A stretch of DNA of 47,866 bases. It comes from Acidobacteriota bacterium (GTDB taxonomy: Bacteria; Acidobacteriota; Aminicenantia; Aminicenantales; Aminicenantaceae). Position 1 is the first letter of the stretch. Every line of letters begins with the position of its first letter. Both the position numbers and the translations under genes were made by a program. Where the stretch lies: the NCBI GenBank assembly GCA_030669585.1, contig DAOVDI010000007.1:1-47866 (forward strand), written 5' to 3'. Below the pieces are notes generated by a model, which saw only the letters and a program-made list of their open reading frames with translations, ran no database searches and was not told where the DNA came from. Of the stretch, positions 33,753 to 42,541 are shown one piece after another.

Positions 33753-35002
33753 TTTTTATATTTAAGCCCGCTTCCGCAGGGACATGGATCGTTTCTGCCG
33801 ACAGGCGGCTGTTTATTCGATTGAGGACTGGAAGACATCATGGCCTGCTGTCGCTTCCACTCATCCGCCATCCATCTGAACCGCTCATCCGCATGGGAAA
33901 AAAATGCCTTAAATGAGGGGCAGAAATAGTTTAACCCCCGGGACGGAGCCGACAAGAGACGGTCTTTAGGGCAACCTCCTCTGCAGAGTGGAAGCCATCT
34001 GCATTTTTGGCATTCAGAGTGAAGGGTTGATTTGATCCTGCCGAACCTGTTCTGTTGAGCGCTGTTCAGCATATCGATGATCTTTTTGTCCCGGATATTT
34101 CCCAGTTTCCATTCCGGATCGACAAAAAAGTCACATGCATACACATCGCCGTTGTGCTCGATCACCACATAGACACCGCATTCTTTGAGAAGCGTACATT
34201 CTGGAGGAGGCAGTCCCACATAAGAATGGAACAAAGAATCAAACAGACGGATGGATGTAGCCGGGGCGCCGTCAACAAAATCGCCAAGCCAAAGGTCAAA
34301 GAGCCGGCAGAGAAACTCCCCGTACTGTTCCGGAGGAACCGAGAACGAAGCGGGTTTGGAACTATCTTTCGGGTCCTTTTCCAGGCAGGGGATGTACTGC
34401 TGGAAGGTCAGCCCCATAGATTTGTGGAATGCGTATATCTCTTCCGGGAAGCGGACAGAATAATCATTGACGACCACCAGTGCGTTAACCTCTACTCCCT
34501 CATCCATCATCAGCCTGGCTTTATCTTTAACTTTTGCCCAGGAACCCTCTCCGCTGCGTTGTTTTCTGTAGCGGTCATGGATGTGCTCGGGCCCATCAAG
34601 AGAAAGGCCGACCAGAAATTTGTATTTGTTCAGGAATTTTGCCCACTCCTTATCGATCAAGAGTCCGTTTGTCTGAAAACCGTTCCCGACGGTATGTCCG
34701 CGGCCGTATTTCTGCTGAAAGCTGACCGCTTTTTCAAAAAAGGAAATTCCCATCAGGGTCGGCTCTCCTCCCTGCCATCCAAACGAAACATGATGTTCGC
34801 TCTGGGACATGACCTGTCTGGTCATTTCTTCCAGTGTTTCTTCGCTCATGCGGTGAATTTTGTTTTCTGGAAACATTTCTGCCTTTTCCAGATAAAAACA
34901 GTAGGTGCATCCTAGATTGCAGTCCGGACCGGCCGGTTTAACAAGAACAGACTGGAGCGGTTTAGCATGCTTTCTTATGGTCCCATAAAAAGCTTTTGGC
35001 AT
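33734..35002 (-). CDS. Anaerobic sulfatase-maturating enzyme with C-terminal SEC-C motif
   Basis: 422 residues. The radical SAM cluster motif C28-N-L-G-C32-T-Y-C35-F-Y is followed by [14 protein letters not shown], and the SPASM cysteine set (C-T-L-L-K-E-C-G..., [18 protein letters not shown]) that binds two auxiliary Fe-S clusters. It oxidises the active-site Cys or Ser of sulfatases to formylglycine before export. The last ~22 residues are a SEC-C zinc motif ([10 protein letters not shown]...K-K-C-C), the type found at the SecA C-terminus. The gene starts 5 nt after the second sulfatase, and its clients are the two upstream genes. Confidence 0.93.
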   Translation of the reverse strand: MPKAFYGTIRKHAKPLQSVLVKPAGPDCNLGCTYCFYLEKAEMFPENKIHRMSEETLEEMTRQVMSQSEHHVSFGWQGGEPTLMGISFFEKAVSFQQKYGRGHTVGNGFQTNGLLIDKEWAKFLNKYKFLVGLSLDGPEHIHDRYRKQRSGEGSWAKVKDKARLMMDEGVEVNALVVVNDYSVRFPEEIYAFHKSMGLTFQQYIPCLEKDPKDSSKPASFSVPPEQYGEFLCRLFDLWLGDFVDGAPATSIRLFDSLFHSYVGLPPPECTLLKECGVYVVIEHNGDVYACDFFVDPEWKLGNIRDKKIIDMLNSAQQNRFGRIKSTLHSECQKCRWLPLCRGGCPKDRLLSAPSRGLNYFCPSFKAFFSHADERFRWMADEWKRQQAMMSSSPQSNKQPPVGRNDPCPCGSGLKYKKCCGRL

Positions 35003-35007
35003 GAGAT

Positions 35008-36468
35008 TTATTTTCTAGGAGGCACATAATCCGGATTGGGCCGTGGGAGTCTGGCATTGGATTTTTTAAGCCAGATGACGAGGTCTTCGTTTAATTCCTT
35101 CACTTTATCAGGCCTTTTATCCGAAAGCTCATGTTTTTCGCTGATGTCCTCTTTCAAATTAAAAAGCTCGAAGGCATTTCCCTCATAACGTTTGATCAGC
35201 TTCCAGTCTCCTTTGCGGATGATACTGTAAGGGACAACACTTCCCCTGTAATGGGGGAAATGCCAGTAGATCGCCTTTCTTTTTAATTGTCCGCTATGTC
35301 GAAGAACAGGAATGAGGTTTTCCCCGTCGATCGGCCTATCCGAAGGCAGGTTTATAGAGGCGGCATCACAGATAGTGGGAAAGAAATCAATGCTGGAAAC
35401 TGGCTCATTGCAAACCGAACCGGCTTTGACCTCTCCGGGCCAGCGGACGATCAGAGGCACCCGGATCCCTCCCTCATAGGGGTATCCTTTCCCCGAGCGC
35501 AGCGGTTTATTATCCGTGGCATGGTCTTTTAATCCCCCGTTATCCGAGGTGAAAATAATAAGAGTATTTTTATTGAGGCCTGACTCATCCAGGGCCTTCA
35601 GGATCCGCTTCACAGCCTGGTCTACGCCTTCTATCATCGCGGCATAGACAGCGTTCGTATGGTTCGTCTTTGTCTTTTTGTCATATTTGGCAACAAGGCT
35701 CTTTTTTCCCTGAAGCGGTGTGTGAACCGCATAATGGCACATGTTGAGGAAAAAAGGTTTATCTGTATTCTGTTTTATAAATTGTACCGCTTCATCAGCT
35801 TCCCGGTCTGTAAGGTATTCACCCTGTTTTCGGGGATGCAGGGTTGCAATACTGCTTCGCCGGGCATGTTGATAATAGGGGTCAAAGTAAGCCGGCGGCT
35901 GGCCGATCTCACAGCCTCCGATATTGATGTCAAATCCCTGCTTATCGGGAAACCATTCATAGGGTCCCAGATGCCATTTTCCAATGTGGCAGGTGCTGTA
36001 ACCGGCTGTCTTGAGCATTTCAGCGATCGTGACCTCATCCAGTTCCATCCAGTAGGGATTTGGGGGACAGAGAAGCCTGCGGTTCCGGCCTCCTACATAT
36101 TCCTCTGGGTTTTTTCTGGAACCTATGGCAGTGTGGGCTTCGCGGTCCAGATGGTGGATCCAGTCCGTCACTCCGATCCTTGCTGGATAGCGGCCGGTCA
36201 TAATGGATGCGCGTGTCGGGGAACAGACTGCACACGCAGCATATCCATTGGTGAATTTCATTCCCTGGGAGGCGAGGATGTCGATATTAGGAGTCTCATA
36301 ATAGCGGCTTCCATAGCAGGAAAGATCTGTCCAGCCGAGGTCATCCACATTGATAATGATAAAATTGAGTGGAATTTGTGCTCCAAGCGTAAAGGGGGAG
36401 AGAGGACCACCCCCGGCTAAGGCGGCTGCTCCCAAGCCTAGAGAATGCAGGAATTGACGTCTTTTCAT
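35008..36468 (-). CDS. Cys-type sulfatase with Tat signal
   Basis: 486 residues. The Tat signal R3-R-Q-F-L plus hydrophobic stretch ends near A30. Formylglycine motif C82-S-P-T-R-A (Cys-type), calcium-binding N-V-D-D-L-G-W (D42-D43), G-K-W-H-L-G, and the late metal ligands F-T-S-D-N-G-G. The C-terminal subdomain has G-D-W-K-L-I. It hydrolyses sulfate esters, probably of polysaccharides or glycosaminoglycan-like material; the specificity is not readable. It must be modified by the maturase encoded next and then exported folded. GGGAGA precedes the ATG; 11 nt after the first sulfatase. Confidence 0.93.
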   Translation of the reverse strand: MKRRQFLHSLGLGAAALAGGGPLSPFTLGAQIPLNFIIINVDDLGWTDLSCYGSRYYETPNIDILASQGMKFTNGYAACAVCSPTRASIMTGRYPARIGVTDWIHHLDREAHTAIGSRKNPEEYVGGRNRRLLCPPNPYWMELDEVTIAEMLKTAGYSTCHIGKWHLGPYEWFPDKQGFDINIGGCEIGQPPAYFDPYYQHARRSSIATLHPRKQGEYLTDREADEAVQFIKQNTDKPFFLNMCHYAVHTPLQGKKSLVAKYDKKTKTNHTNAVYAAMIEGVDQAVKRILKALDESGLNKNTLIIFTSDNGGLKDHATDNKPLRSGKGYPYEGGIRVPLIVRWPGEVKAGSVCNEPVSSIDFFPTICDAASINLPSDRPIDGENLIPVLRHSGQLKRKAIYWHFPHYRGSVVPYSIIRKGDWKLIKRYEGNAFELFNLKEDISEKHELSDKRPDKVKELNEDLVIWLKKSNARLPRPNPDYVPPRK

Positions 36469-36479
36469 AAGTGTCTCCC

Positions 36480-37988
36480 TTATTCGTTTCGTTTTTTCCT
36501 GACGAGTGGGAAAAGACCGGATTCTATACGTGCGGAAAATAGGATATCTCTGATCTTTCCCATAATCTCCGGATTTTTAGCGGCAGCATTATGTGATTCA
36601 GCGATATCATTCTTCAAGTTATAAAGCTCGATGTCTTTGTCGTAAGCGGCGCGATAGGCTTTCCAATCGCCCATCCGGACCGCCTGCCGTCCCAGGTATT
36701 CCCAATACAAATAATCATGTTCCTGCTGCTTTTCAGGTTGTCCCATCAAAGTAGGTAGAAAAGAGATGCCATCGATATCATGAGGAGCCTGGATGCCCAG
36801 CAGGTCAGCCATAGTAGGCAGGACATCCCAGAATGCGGAGATGTGACCTGTCTCTGTTCCCGGCTGGATCTTTCCTGGCCAGCGGGCGATCATAGGAACA
36901 CGGATCCCTCCCTCGTAAAGCTGGGTTTTTAAACCACGAAGCGGGCCCGCACTGTTGAAAAACGTCGAATCCGTTCCTCCATTAAAGGTTGGCCCGTTAT
37001 CGCTTGTGAACATAACCAGTGTGTTGTCCTCCAGTCCCAACTCATTGAGAAGGTCCAGGATCCGGCCGATCTCCCTGTCCATACGCGTGATCATTGCTGC
37101 GTAAGCGGCTCTGGGTTTTGGATGGGGTGTGTAGCCCCTGTCGCCCTTGTAAGGAGTTTCTGTAAAAGCCCCTTCATATTCCTTCAGGGAATCTTCCGGG
37201 ACCTGGAGGGAAACATGAGGAACAGGGAAAGGCAGGTACAGGAAAAAAGGCCTGTCCTTGTTCTCACGGATAAACTGCAGGGCTTCTTCCGCCATCCTGT
37301 CCATGGAGTATGTTTTGCCTTTGTAGGGCGCATAGGAAGCGGGGTCCAAAGGATCTTTATTTTCCGGAAGTTTTTGATGGGGGAAGAAGTACTCATTCCC
37401 TTCCAACGTGTCTTTAGTCCCGTTTTTCCAGAGATGGGTTGGATAATAATTGTGGGCTATCCTCTGGCAGAGATAGCCGTAAAAAAGATCGAATCCCTGT
37501 TTATTCGGCTGCCCTGTGCTGTCCGGACCTCCCAGTCCCCATTTGCCGATTGCTCCGGTTGTATATCCATGTTTCTGGAGGATGGTTCCGATGGTCTCTG
37601 TGCCGGGCAATAGCGGTCTCTGCCCTTCAAGATTCGGGTCGTGCCATACATCTCCTCTTTCAGATAGTTCGTCATTAGCCCGGATGTATGCATGTCCTGT
37701 ATGTTTTCCGGTCAGAAGGACGCACCTTGAGGGAGCACAGACCGGGCTCCCAGAGTAGTGCTGGGTAAATTTTATTCCCTCATCCGCCAGTTTATCAATG
37801 TTCGGTGTCCGGATCTTTGTCTGTCCATAACTTCCAATCTCCCCATATCCCAGGTCATCAGCCAGAATATAGATTATGTTGGGCTTTTTGATGGTTTTTT
37901 TACATCCCCATTCGATCGGAGGGATAGAAAGAGCCGCCGCTCCCAGTCCTATGGTTTTTAAAAAATCACGCCGGTTAAGCTTGGACAT
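36480..37988 (-). CDS. Cys-type sulfatase with Tat signal and possible lipidation Cys
   Basis: 502 residues. N-R6-R-D-F-L-K is followed by a hydrophobic segment and W-G-C29, so the product may be a Tat-exported lipoprotein. Sulfatase signatures: A-D-D-L-G-Y-G (D44-D45), C84-A-P-S-R (formylglycine site), G-K-W-G-L-G, F-T-S-D-N-G-P and G-D-W-K-A-Y. It belongs to the arylsulfatase A-like group; the substrate is unknown. It differs from its neighbour enough that the pair probably attack different sulfate positions. GGGAGA lies 9 nt before the ATG; it starts 37 nt after the secreted unknown gene. Confidence 0.93.
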   Translation of the reverse strand: MSKLNRRDFLKTIGLGAAALSIPPIEWGCKKTIKKPNIIYILADDLGYGEIGSYGQTKIRTPNIDKLADEGIKFTQHYSGSPVCAPSRCVLLTGKHTGHAYIRANDELSERGDVWHDPNLEGQRPLLPGTETIGTILQKHGYTTGAIGKWGLGGPDSTGQPNKQGFDLFYGYLCQRIAHNYYPTHLWKNGTKDTLEGNEYFFPHQKLPENKDPLDPASYAPYKGKTYSMDRMAEEALQFIRENKDRPFFLYLPFPVPHVSLQVPEDSLKEYEGAFTETPYKGDRGYTPHPKPRAAYAAMITRMDREIGRILDLLNELGLEDNTLVMFTSDNGPTFNGGTDSTFFNSAGPLRGLKTQLYEGGIRVPMIARWPGKIQPGTETGHISAFWDVLPTMADLLGIQAPHDIDGISFLPTLMGQPEKQQEHDYLYWEYLGRQAVRMGDWKAYRAAYDKDIELYNLKNDIAESHNAAAKNPEIMGKIRDILFSARIESGLFPLVRKKRNE

Positions 37989-38025
37989 AATAAAAGATCT
38001 CCCTATTTATAAAAATAATTGAAGA

Positions 38026-38835
38026 TTATTTTTTAAATATCTCTACAAGAGCGATTCTGTTTCCTTTCTGCACCTCAAATCCTGATGACTTGATATGGGA
38101 GATGGGGTTCCAGATGATATCAATGAGTCCGTCTTTATCCAGGTCAATTCTCCATCCGTGTTCCAGGCTTTTAATAAAGATCTGTTTTTTTAACGCGGTT
38201 TTTGCCTCCGATCCTTTGGAGATTTCCATGGCTGTTATATGACCCGATGTGCTGTAATTTTCCACAAAAATCTTCATCAACCGCTTCCTGGTGGTCTGGA
38301 AAACTACTATCCCTTTGGAACTCAGTGAAAAATCAATATATCTCTTCGGTTCTGTAAAAAGCTCTTCGGCCTGTTCCTGTCCAAGTCCTTCGAACTTCTG
38401 CCTGGCTTCTGTAAGTGTCAGGTCTTCCTTGAACCGCAGTGCCGGGTCTTTTATGATGATTTTTAGCTTTTGAATGATGAAATCTTCGGAAAAACCATCC
38501 TGAAGAGCAGAGTTGACGAAATTCCACCGGGAAATATCAAAGAAGATCTCCCCATTCTTTTTTTTAGGTGTGAGCTGGCCGAGAGACATGTAATATTTAT
38601 TGGGTCTTTTGCTGCTTTTTTTCCAGGCCCATCCCGGGGGAAGTTGCTCGTCCCTTTGAATTCCATGTTCGTCAGATGCGGCAATACTGCCTGACAGCAT
38701 GAGCTTTTGATTAGCCACATATTTTCGCATAGGAGCGGGATCGCCTCTTACTCCCAACGGCAGTACAAGCAGGAATAATAAAACCAGAATGATACTTTCT
38801 TTCCGGCAAAAAAAACATTTATAGGTGTTATACAT
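38026..38835 (-). CDS. Secreted hypothetical protein, first gene of the sulfatase operon
   Basis: 269 residues; I recognise no family. A signal peptide (I-I-L-V-L-L-F-L-L-V-L-P-L-G-V-R-G) is followed by a Lys-rich body. Near the C-terminus the motif R-I-D-L-D-K-D-G-L-I-D-I-I-W matches the D-x-D-x-D-G-x-x-D calcium loop of FG-GAP/EF-hand-like proteins. GAGGAAGGA lies before the ATG, and a strong promoter precedes it. By position it is co-transcribed with the sulfatases and may be an exported accessory protein. Confidence 0.65.
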   Translation of the reverse strand: MYNTYKCFFCRKESIILVLLFLLVLPLGVRGDPAPMRKYVANQKLMLSGSIAASDEHGIQRDEQLPPGWAWKKSSKRPNKYYMSLGQLTPKKKNGEIFFDISRWNFVNSALQDGFSEDFIIQKLKIIIKDPALRFKEDLTLTEARQKFEGLGQEQAEELFTEPKRYIDFSLSSKGIVVFQTTRKRLMKIFVENYSTSGHITAMEISKGSEAKTALKKQIFIKSLEHGWRIDLDKDGLIDIIWNPISHIKSSGFEVQKGNRIALVEIFKK

Positions 38836-38871
38836 ATCTGTCCTTCCTCATATGGGATTGTGCTAAAAATT

Positions 38872-38900
38872 AGTATATAGCTTTCTTCTATTGATGTTAA
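38872..38900 (-). promoter_or_regulatory. Promoter of the sulfatase operon
   Basis: On the minus strand, TTAACA (38900-38895), a 17-nt spacer and TATACT (38877-38872). The leader is about 30 nt before the ATG at 38835. The 31-bp shared element at 38897-38927 covers and precedes the -35 box. Confidence 0.65.
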
Positions 38901-38927
38901 CCTGTTTTATTCATAAAAACTGCCGAT
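38897..38927 (-). promoter_or_regulatory. 31-bp upstream element shared with 44113-44143 (copy 1)
   Basis: The two copies agree in 28 of 31 bases. The core TCATAAAAACTGCCGAT is identical. Here it lies 61 bp before the start codon, against the -35 box of the sulfatase operon. The downstream stretch 38939-39020 holds GGTTCGAGGATTC and CTCGAATCC arms of the CACTCGA-type intergenic repeat. Confidence 0.5.
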
Positions 38928-38990
38928 TAGTTGATGTAGAGGGTTCGAGGATTCAAGCGCTTTTAACTAAACTCTTATATCTTTTCTTTT

Positions 38991-39020
38991 CACTCGACCC
39001 CTCGATCCCTCGAATCCTTT
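38991..39020. repeat. Short CACTCGA-type intergenic repeat, copy B
   Basis: CACTCGACCCCTCGATCCCT followed by CGAATCCTTT resembles 26826-26851 and is partly inverted relative to GGGTTCGAGGATTCAAG at 38941-38957. Confidence 0.4.
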
Positions 39021-39087
39021 AATACTACTTTTTTAGTCCTGTTTTTTATATAATGATGTTTTATTTTTACTGACAAGGAGAATATTG

Positions 39088-41412
39088 ATGAGAAAAATCC
39101 TGGCTCTTTTGTTTATTTTTGCATTGTTTGTTTCACCCATTATTTCGGATGATCAGGCCGCATCTTTTAACGAACAAGCGGCGCTGAGCTATATCAAGGA
39201 TCTGGCATCAGACGCCATGGCCGGCCGGCGCAGCGGTCAACCGGGCGGTGTTATGGGAGAAAAATATATCGCAGCCAAGTTAAAGAAGTGGGGACTGGAA
39301 CCGGCTGGAAACAAGGGCACTTATTTCCAGGATTTTACCATTGAACACAGGAACATTGGTGAGGGCGTTGTTCTAGAGATCCTCACTGAGAAGGGAAAAA
39401 GAAGTTTCTATTATGGAGACGACTGGAGAATACAACGGTATTCCGGATCCGGCCATTTTACTGCAGAGATCGTCTATGCGGGGTATGGCATTCATGCCCC
39501 CGGGAAAGAGTATGATGATTATGCCGGCCTGGACATTAAAGGCAAGATCGTACTCCTTTCCGCGGACACCCCTCCCAAATGGAAAGACAAGGATGAGGCG
39601 AAGATGGAGAACAGGATCAAAACTGCGCAGGAACTCGGGGCGCTCGGAATGGTCGCATACCGCTCTCCGGGCAGTCAGAGCCGTTACATCTATATGCCAA
39701 CAAAAAAGGAAGATTACAACCCGAATTTTGTGCTTCTCACTATTCAAGATTCCGTAACGAATTATATTTTCAAAGAGCTCAAAACCGAGCTTCGCTTCCT
39801 GTCCCGGGAACTGCCCAAGGGGGAATCTCTTTCCTTTAATACGGGAGTGAAAGCCCATGTTTCAGTCAGCGCGATTTATGACGCCAAGCGGCCGACCAGA
39901 AATGTTATCGCAAAGATAACTGGGTCGGATGACAAGCTGAAAGAGGAATACGTTATTATCGGCGGGCACATGGACCACCTGGGAATCAGTCCTTATGGGG
40001 AAGTGTATAACGGTGCCAATGACAACGCATCGGGGACTGCGGTTACTATGGAGATTGCCCGCATGATGAAGGCCAACAATGCCAAACCCAAAAGAACGGT
40101 GATATTTGCACTGTGGGCCGGAGAGGAGCAAGGGCTGCTGGGTTCCCGGCACTACTGTGATTCTCCCATTTTCCCTATTGAAAAAACAGTGGCCTATCTG
40201 AATATGGATATGGTAGCCCACGGCAATGGGAATGTGCCGTTCAATGGGACGTATTACAGCCCGCAGATCTGGAAAGTTATCAAGGAAAAACTTCCCAAGG
40301 AGATACTGGACTATGTCAAGCCCGGCCGGGGAGGCCCGGGCGGCTCAGACCATAACCCTTTTCTTGCAAAGGGAGTTCCCGGGTATGCCATTATGACGCA
40401 GGGCTATCATTTTAAATATCACCAGGTTCGCGATGACCTGGATCTGGTTAAACCGGAGATCCTGAAAAAAGTGGGTGATTTTGTCCATGCGGCTGTTGCG
40501 ATCCTGGCGGATGAACCCGGAAATCTTATTACTTCCCTCCGGCAGGAGACATACCAGCTCAAATATCAGAACCTGATCAATTACTCGCTTTTCTCCCTGG
40601 ATAAAACGATCGCTGATCATGGAGATGCCAAAGATCCCTTTGTTGATCTTCAGTTGGCTATTCTGGATGGGGCAAAAAAAGAAGAAGGGGAAGCTCTCCG
40701 TATGGAATTAATGAAGGATCTGCTGGGAGTAGGAGCGAAAAGCAAAGAGGCTAAAGGGCTCAGGTTGTGGTCTTCTTCAAGAAGTGTGTCCATGAATTCC
40801 CGCCAGGGGAAAACAACCGTGATGACAGGTTTTAAAGATATTGAATCTTTCCGGGACGACCCGCGCTGGGCAAAAGTCCTGGCCGGGATGGGTGTTCAAT
40901 TTGTATTTGCCGAAAATCCGGTTTTCCTCTTCGGAGAAAAAGGCTTAAGTGAAAAAGGGGAAACCTTTCTCAAAGAAGTTAACAAGAGCGGACTCCTTTT
41001 CTTCTACTGGGGGATAAATGACGATCAGACCAGATTCCTTCTTGAGAAATCCACGCGGCCTTTTATCCTTGTCCGGAACGGGCTTCCTGCTAAAGAAATC
41101 CTCGATCTTATCAAAAAGGAAAAATCCGTGCTGGGGCTTGTTTTTGGTACGGATGAAGATCCGGAAGCTTTTTTCAAAAAGCTGGATGAAGCAAAAAAAG
41201 CCATTGGGGACGGTTCTATTTTACTCATGACGGAAAGGGATCTGTGGACACCCGAAGCTCAGGCTCAAATGCTTAAGCTCATCACAGAAATGATCAAGGC
41301 AGACTATGAGAGGTCTGATTTTTCAAATCTGTTCTCCGGCGCATTTCTGAGAGTGTGGAATGCCGCAAAGGGACCTGCATCGACTCAGGAATCAGGAAGG
41401 ATGCGATTTTAA
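39088..41412 (+). CDS. M28-family zinc aminopeptidase with PA domain and extra C-terminal domain
   Basis: 774 residues from ATG 39088, chosen by AAGGAG 7 nt upstream. A signal peptide (1-~20) is followed by a PA-type insert (~110-250; A-G-Y-G-I-H-A-P-G, K-G-K-I-V-L-L). The M28 core shows all co-catalytic zinc ligands: H294 (G-G-H-M-D-H), D312 (N-D-N-A-S-G), E346/E347 (A-G-E-E-Q-G), D374 (N-M-D-M-V) and H445 (Y-H-Q-V-R-D-D). It is an exported aminopeptidase or carboxypeptidase. Residues ~480-774 form a further region with a dipeptidase/TIM-barrel-like look (F-F-Y-W-G-I-N-D-D-Q-T) that I cannot name. The downstream methyltransferase begins 19 nt later. Confidence 0.88.
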   Translation: MRKILALLFIFALFVSPIISDDQAASFNEQAALSYIKDLASDAMAGRRSGQPGGVMGEKYIAAKLKKWGLEPAGNKGTYFQDFTIEHRNIGEGVVLEILTEKGKRSFYYGDDWRIQRYSGSGHFTAEIVYAGYGIHAPGKEYDDYAGLDIKGKIVLLSADTPPKWKDKDEAKMENRIKTAQELGALGMVAYRSPGSQSRYIYMPTKKEDYNPNFVLLTIQDSVTNYIFKELKTELRFLSRELPKGESLSFNTGVKAHVSVSAIYDAKRPTRNVIAKITGSDDKLKEEYVIIGGHMDHLGISPYGEVYNGANDNASGTAVTMEIARMMKANNAKPKRTVIFALWAGEEQGLLGSRHYCDSPIFPIEKTVAYLNMDMVAHGNGNVPFNGTYYSPQIWKVIKEKLPKEILDYVKPGRGGPGGSDHNPFLAKGVPGYAIMTQGYHFKYHQVRDDLDLVKPEILKKVGDFVHAAVAILADEPGNLITSLRQETYQLKYQNLINYSLFSLDKTIADHGDAKDPFVDLQLAILDGAKKEEGEALRMELMKDLLGVGAKSKEAKGLRLWSSSRSVSMNSRQGKTTVMTGFKDIESFRDDPRWAKVLAGMGVQFVFAENPVFLFGEKGLSEKGETFLKEVNKSGLLFFYWGINDDQTRFLLEKSTRPFILVRNGLPAKEILDLIKKEKSVLGLVFGTDEDPEAFFKKLDEAKKAIGDGSILLMTERDLWTPEAQAQMLKLITEMIKADYERSDFSNLFSGAFLRVWNAAKGPASTQESGRMRF

Positions 41413-41431
41413 GAGTGATTTGTCCTCAGTC

Positions 41432-42541
41432 ATGTTTAAGAAAACAACAAAACAGAATAAAAACAAAGGTCTGTATTTCCAGGAAGCTTTAGACAAATAC
41501 ACCCGTCTTCCGAACGACGAATTTGTGGAATGGTTGTACGAAAAAATCCTGGGGAGAACACCGGATAAACCTGGAAAACTTCATCAGATCGATTTTCTGA
41601 AGCGAGGAAATTCCCGTGTCGCCCTGGTTATGAATTTTGTTCAATCTCCGGAATTCATCAACAAAGTCCTGCGCGATAATATTCATCTTATTCCCATCAA
41701 GGAGGAAAGGCCGCAGCAGTATGCCTCCCGCACCAGGCGTATGACAAATGAGCAGCTCTGGGTTTTTCAGATTCAGGAAAGCGGGGATTTTGACTGGTTG
41801 GAGAAAAAGATCATCGAGAACGGCTATTACGAGCGCCAGGGCGTATGGACCATGGATGTGGATGACGACAAAAAGCTGATGGCTGAAATCGCTCTTGAGT
41901 TTCAGCCTAAAAGCGTTTTGGATTTTGGATGCGCCAACGGTAGTGTCATGAAACTGCTCTTGGATCAAGGGGTCTCGGTGGAGGGAGCGGAGATCAGCCG
42001 GATGGCTTTGGAGAAGGCCTTTCCGGATGTCCTGCCTCACATCCATCTGGGTGATCTCAGGACCCTTTCCTTCCGGTCAAGCTTTGATGTCATCCTCGGC
42101 CTGGATATTTTTGAACATCTTAATCCGAATGGGCTTATGGGATACCTGTCCCGCATGTACGGTCTTCTTGAAGACGAGGGATTGCTTTTCTGCAATATTC
42201 CGGGATATGGAAAGGACCCTGTTTTTGGAAAAATTCATGAGGTCTATCTTTCGGAATGGGATGAGGATCTCAAGAACAACCACTGTTTCCACACCATTCA
42301 TGTGGATGACTACGGCTACCCCAAAAACGGGCATATCATTAATGCCGGAACCCAATGGTGGGTGGAACAGTTTGAAAAGGCCGGCTTCAGGAGAGAGACG
42401 GATATTGAAAACGCCCTTCACGCCAAATACGACCAGAGAATAACACGCATCTCTGAAGCAAGACTGTCCTTCTATATTTTTTCGAAACAAATCAGCCGAA
42501 CACGAAAACAGCGGTTTTTTGAGTTATTCAAGAATTCATAA
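41432..42541 (+). CDS. DUF4214-like domain plus SAM-dependent methyltransferase
   Basis: 369 residues from ATG 41432; the frame is open back to 41360 inside the peptidase gene, but that extension lacks conserved sequence. The N-terminus (F-V-E-W-L-Y-E-K-I-L-G-R-T-P-D...S-P-E-F-I-N-K-V) resembles DUF4214, a domain often attached to glycan enzymes. The methyltransferase has V-L-D-F-G-C-A-N-G-S (162-171) and L-G-L-D-I-F-E-H-L. It likely modifies a sugar or surface molecule; the substrate is unknown. No clear SD. Its last 70 bases overlap the convergent beta-lactamase-like gene. Confidence 0.7.
   Translation: MFKKTTKQNKNKGLYFQEALDKYTRLPNDEFVEWLYEKILGRTPDKPGKLHQIDFLKRGNSRVALVMNFVQSPEFINKVLRDNIHLIPIKEERPQQYASRTRRMTNEQLWVFQIQESGDFDWLEKKIIENGYYERQGVWTMDVDDDKKLMAEIALEFQPKSVLDFGCANGSVMKLLLDQGVSVEGAEISRMALEKAFPDVLPHIHLGDLRTLSFRSSFDVILGLDIFEHLNPNGLMGYLSRMYGLLEDEGLLFCNIPGYGKDPVFGKIHEVYLSEWDEDLKNNHCFHTIHVDDYGYPKNGHIINAGTQWWVEQFEKAGFRRETDIENALHAKYDQRITRISEARLSFYIFSKQISRTRKQRFFELFKNS

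Noticed and set aside
34055-34915. 286-codon frame opposite the sulfatase maturase
   Set aside because: The other strand holds a complete, motif-rich maturase; this is its antisense shadow.
35659-36420. 253-codon frame opposite sulfatase
   Set aside because: Antisense shadow of a gene with clear sulfatase motifs.
41360-41431. Upstream start of the DUF4214-like methyltransferase
   Set aside because: The extension lies inside the peptidase gene and has no conserved features; ATG 41432 is preferred.
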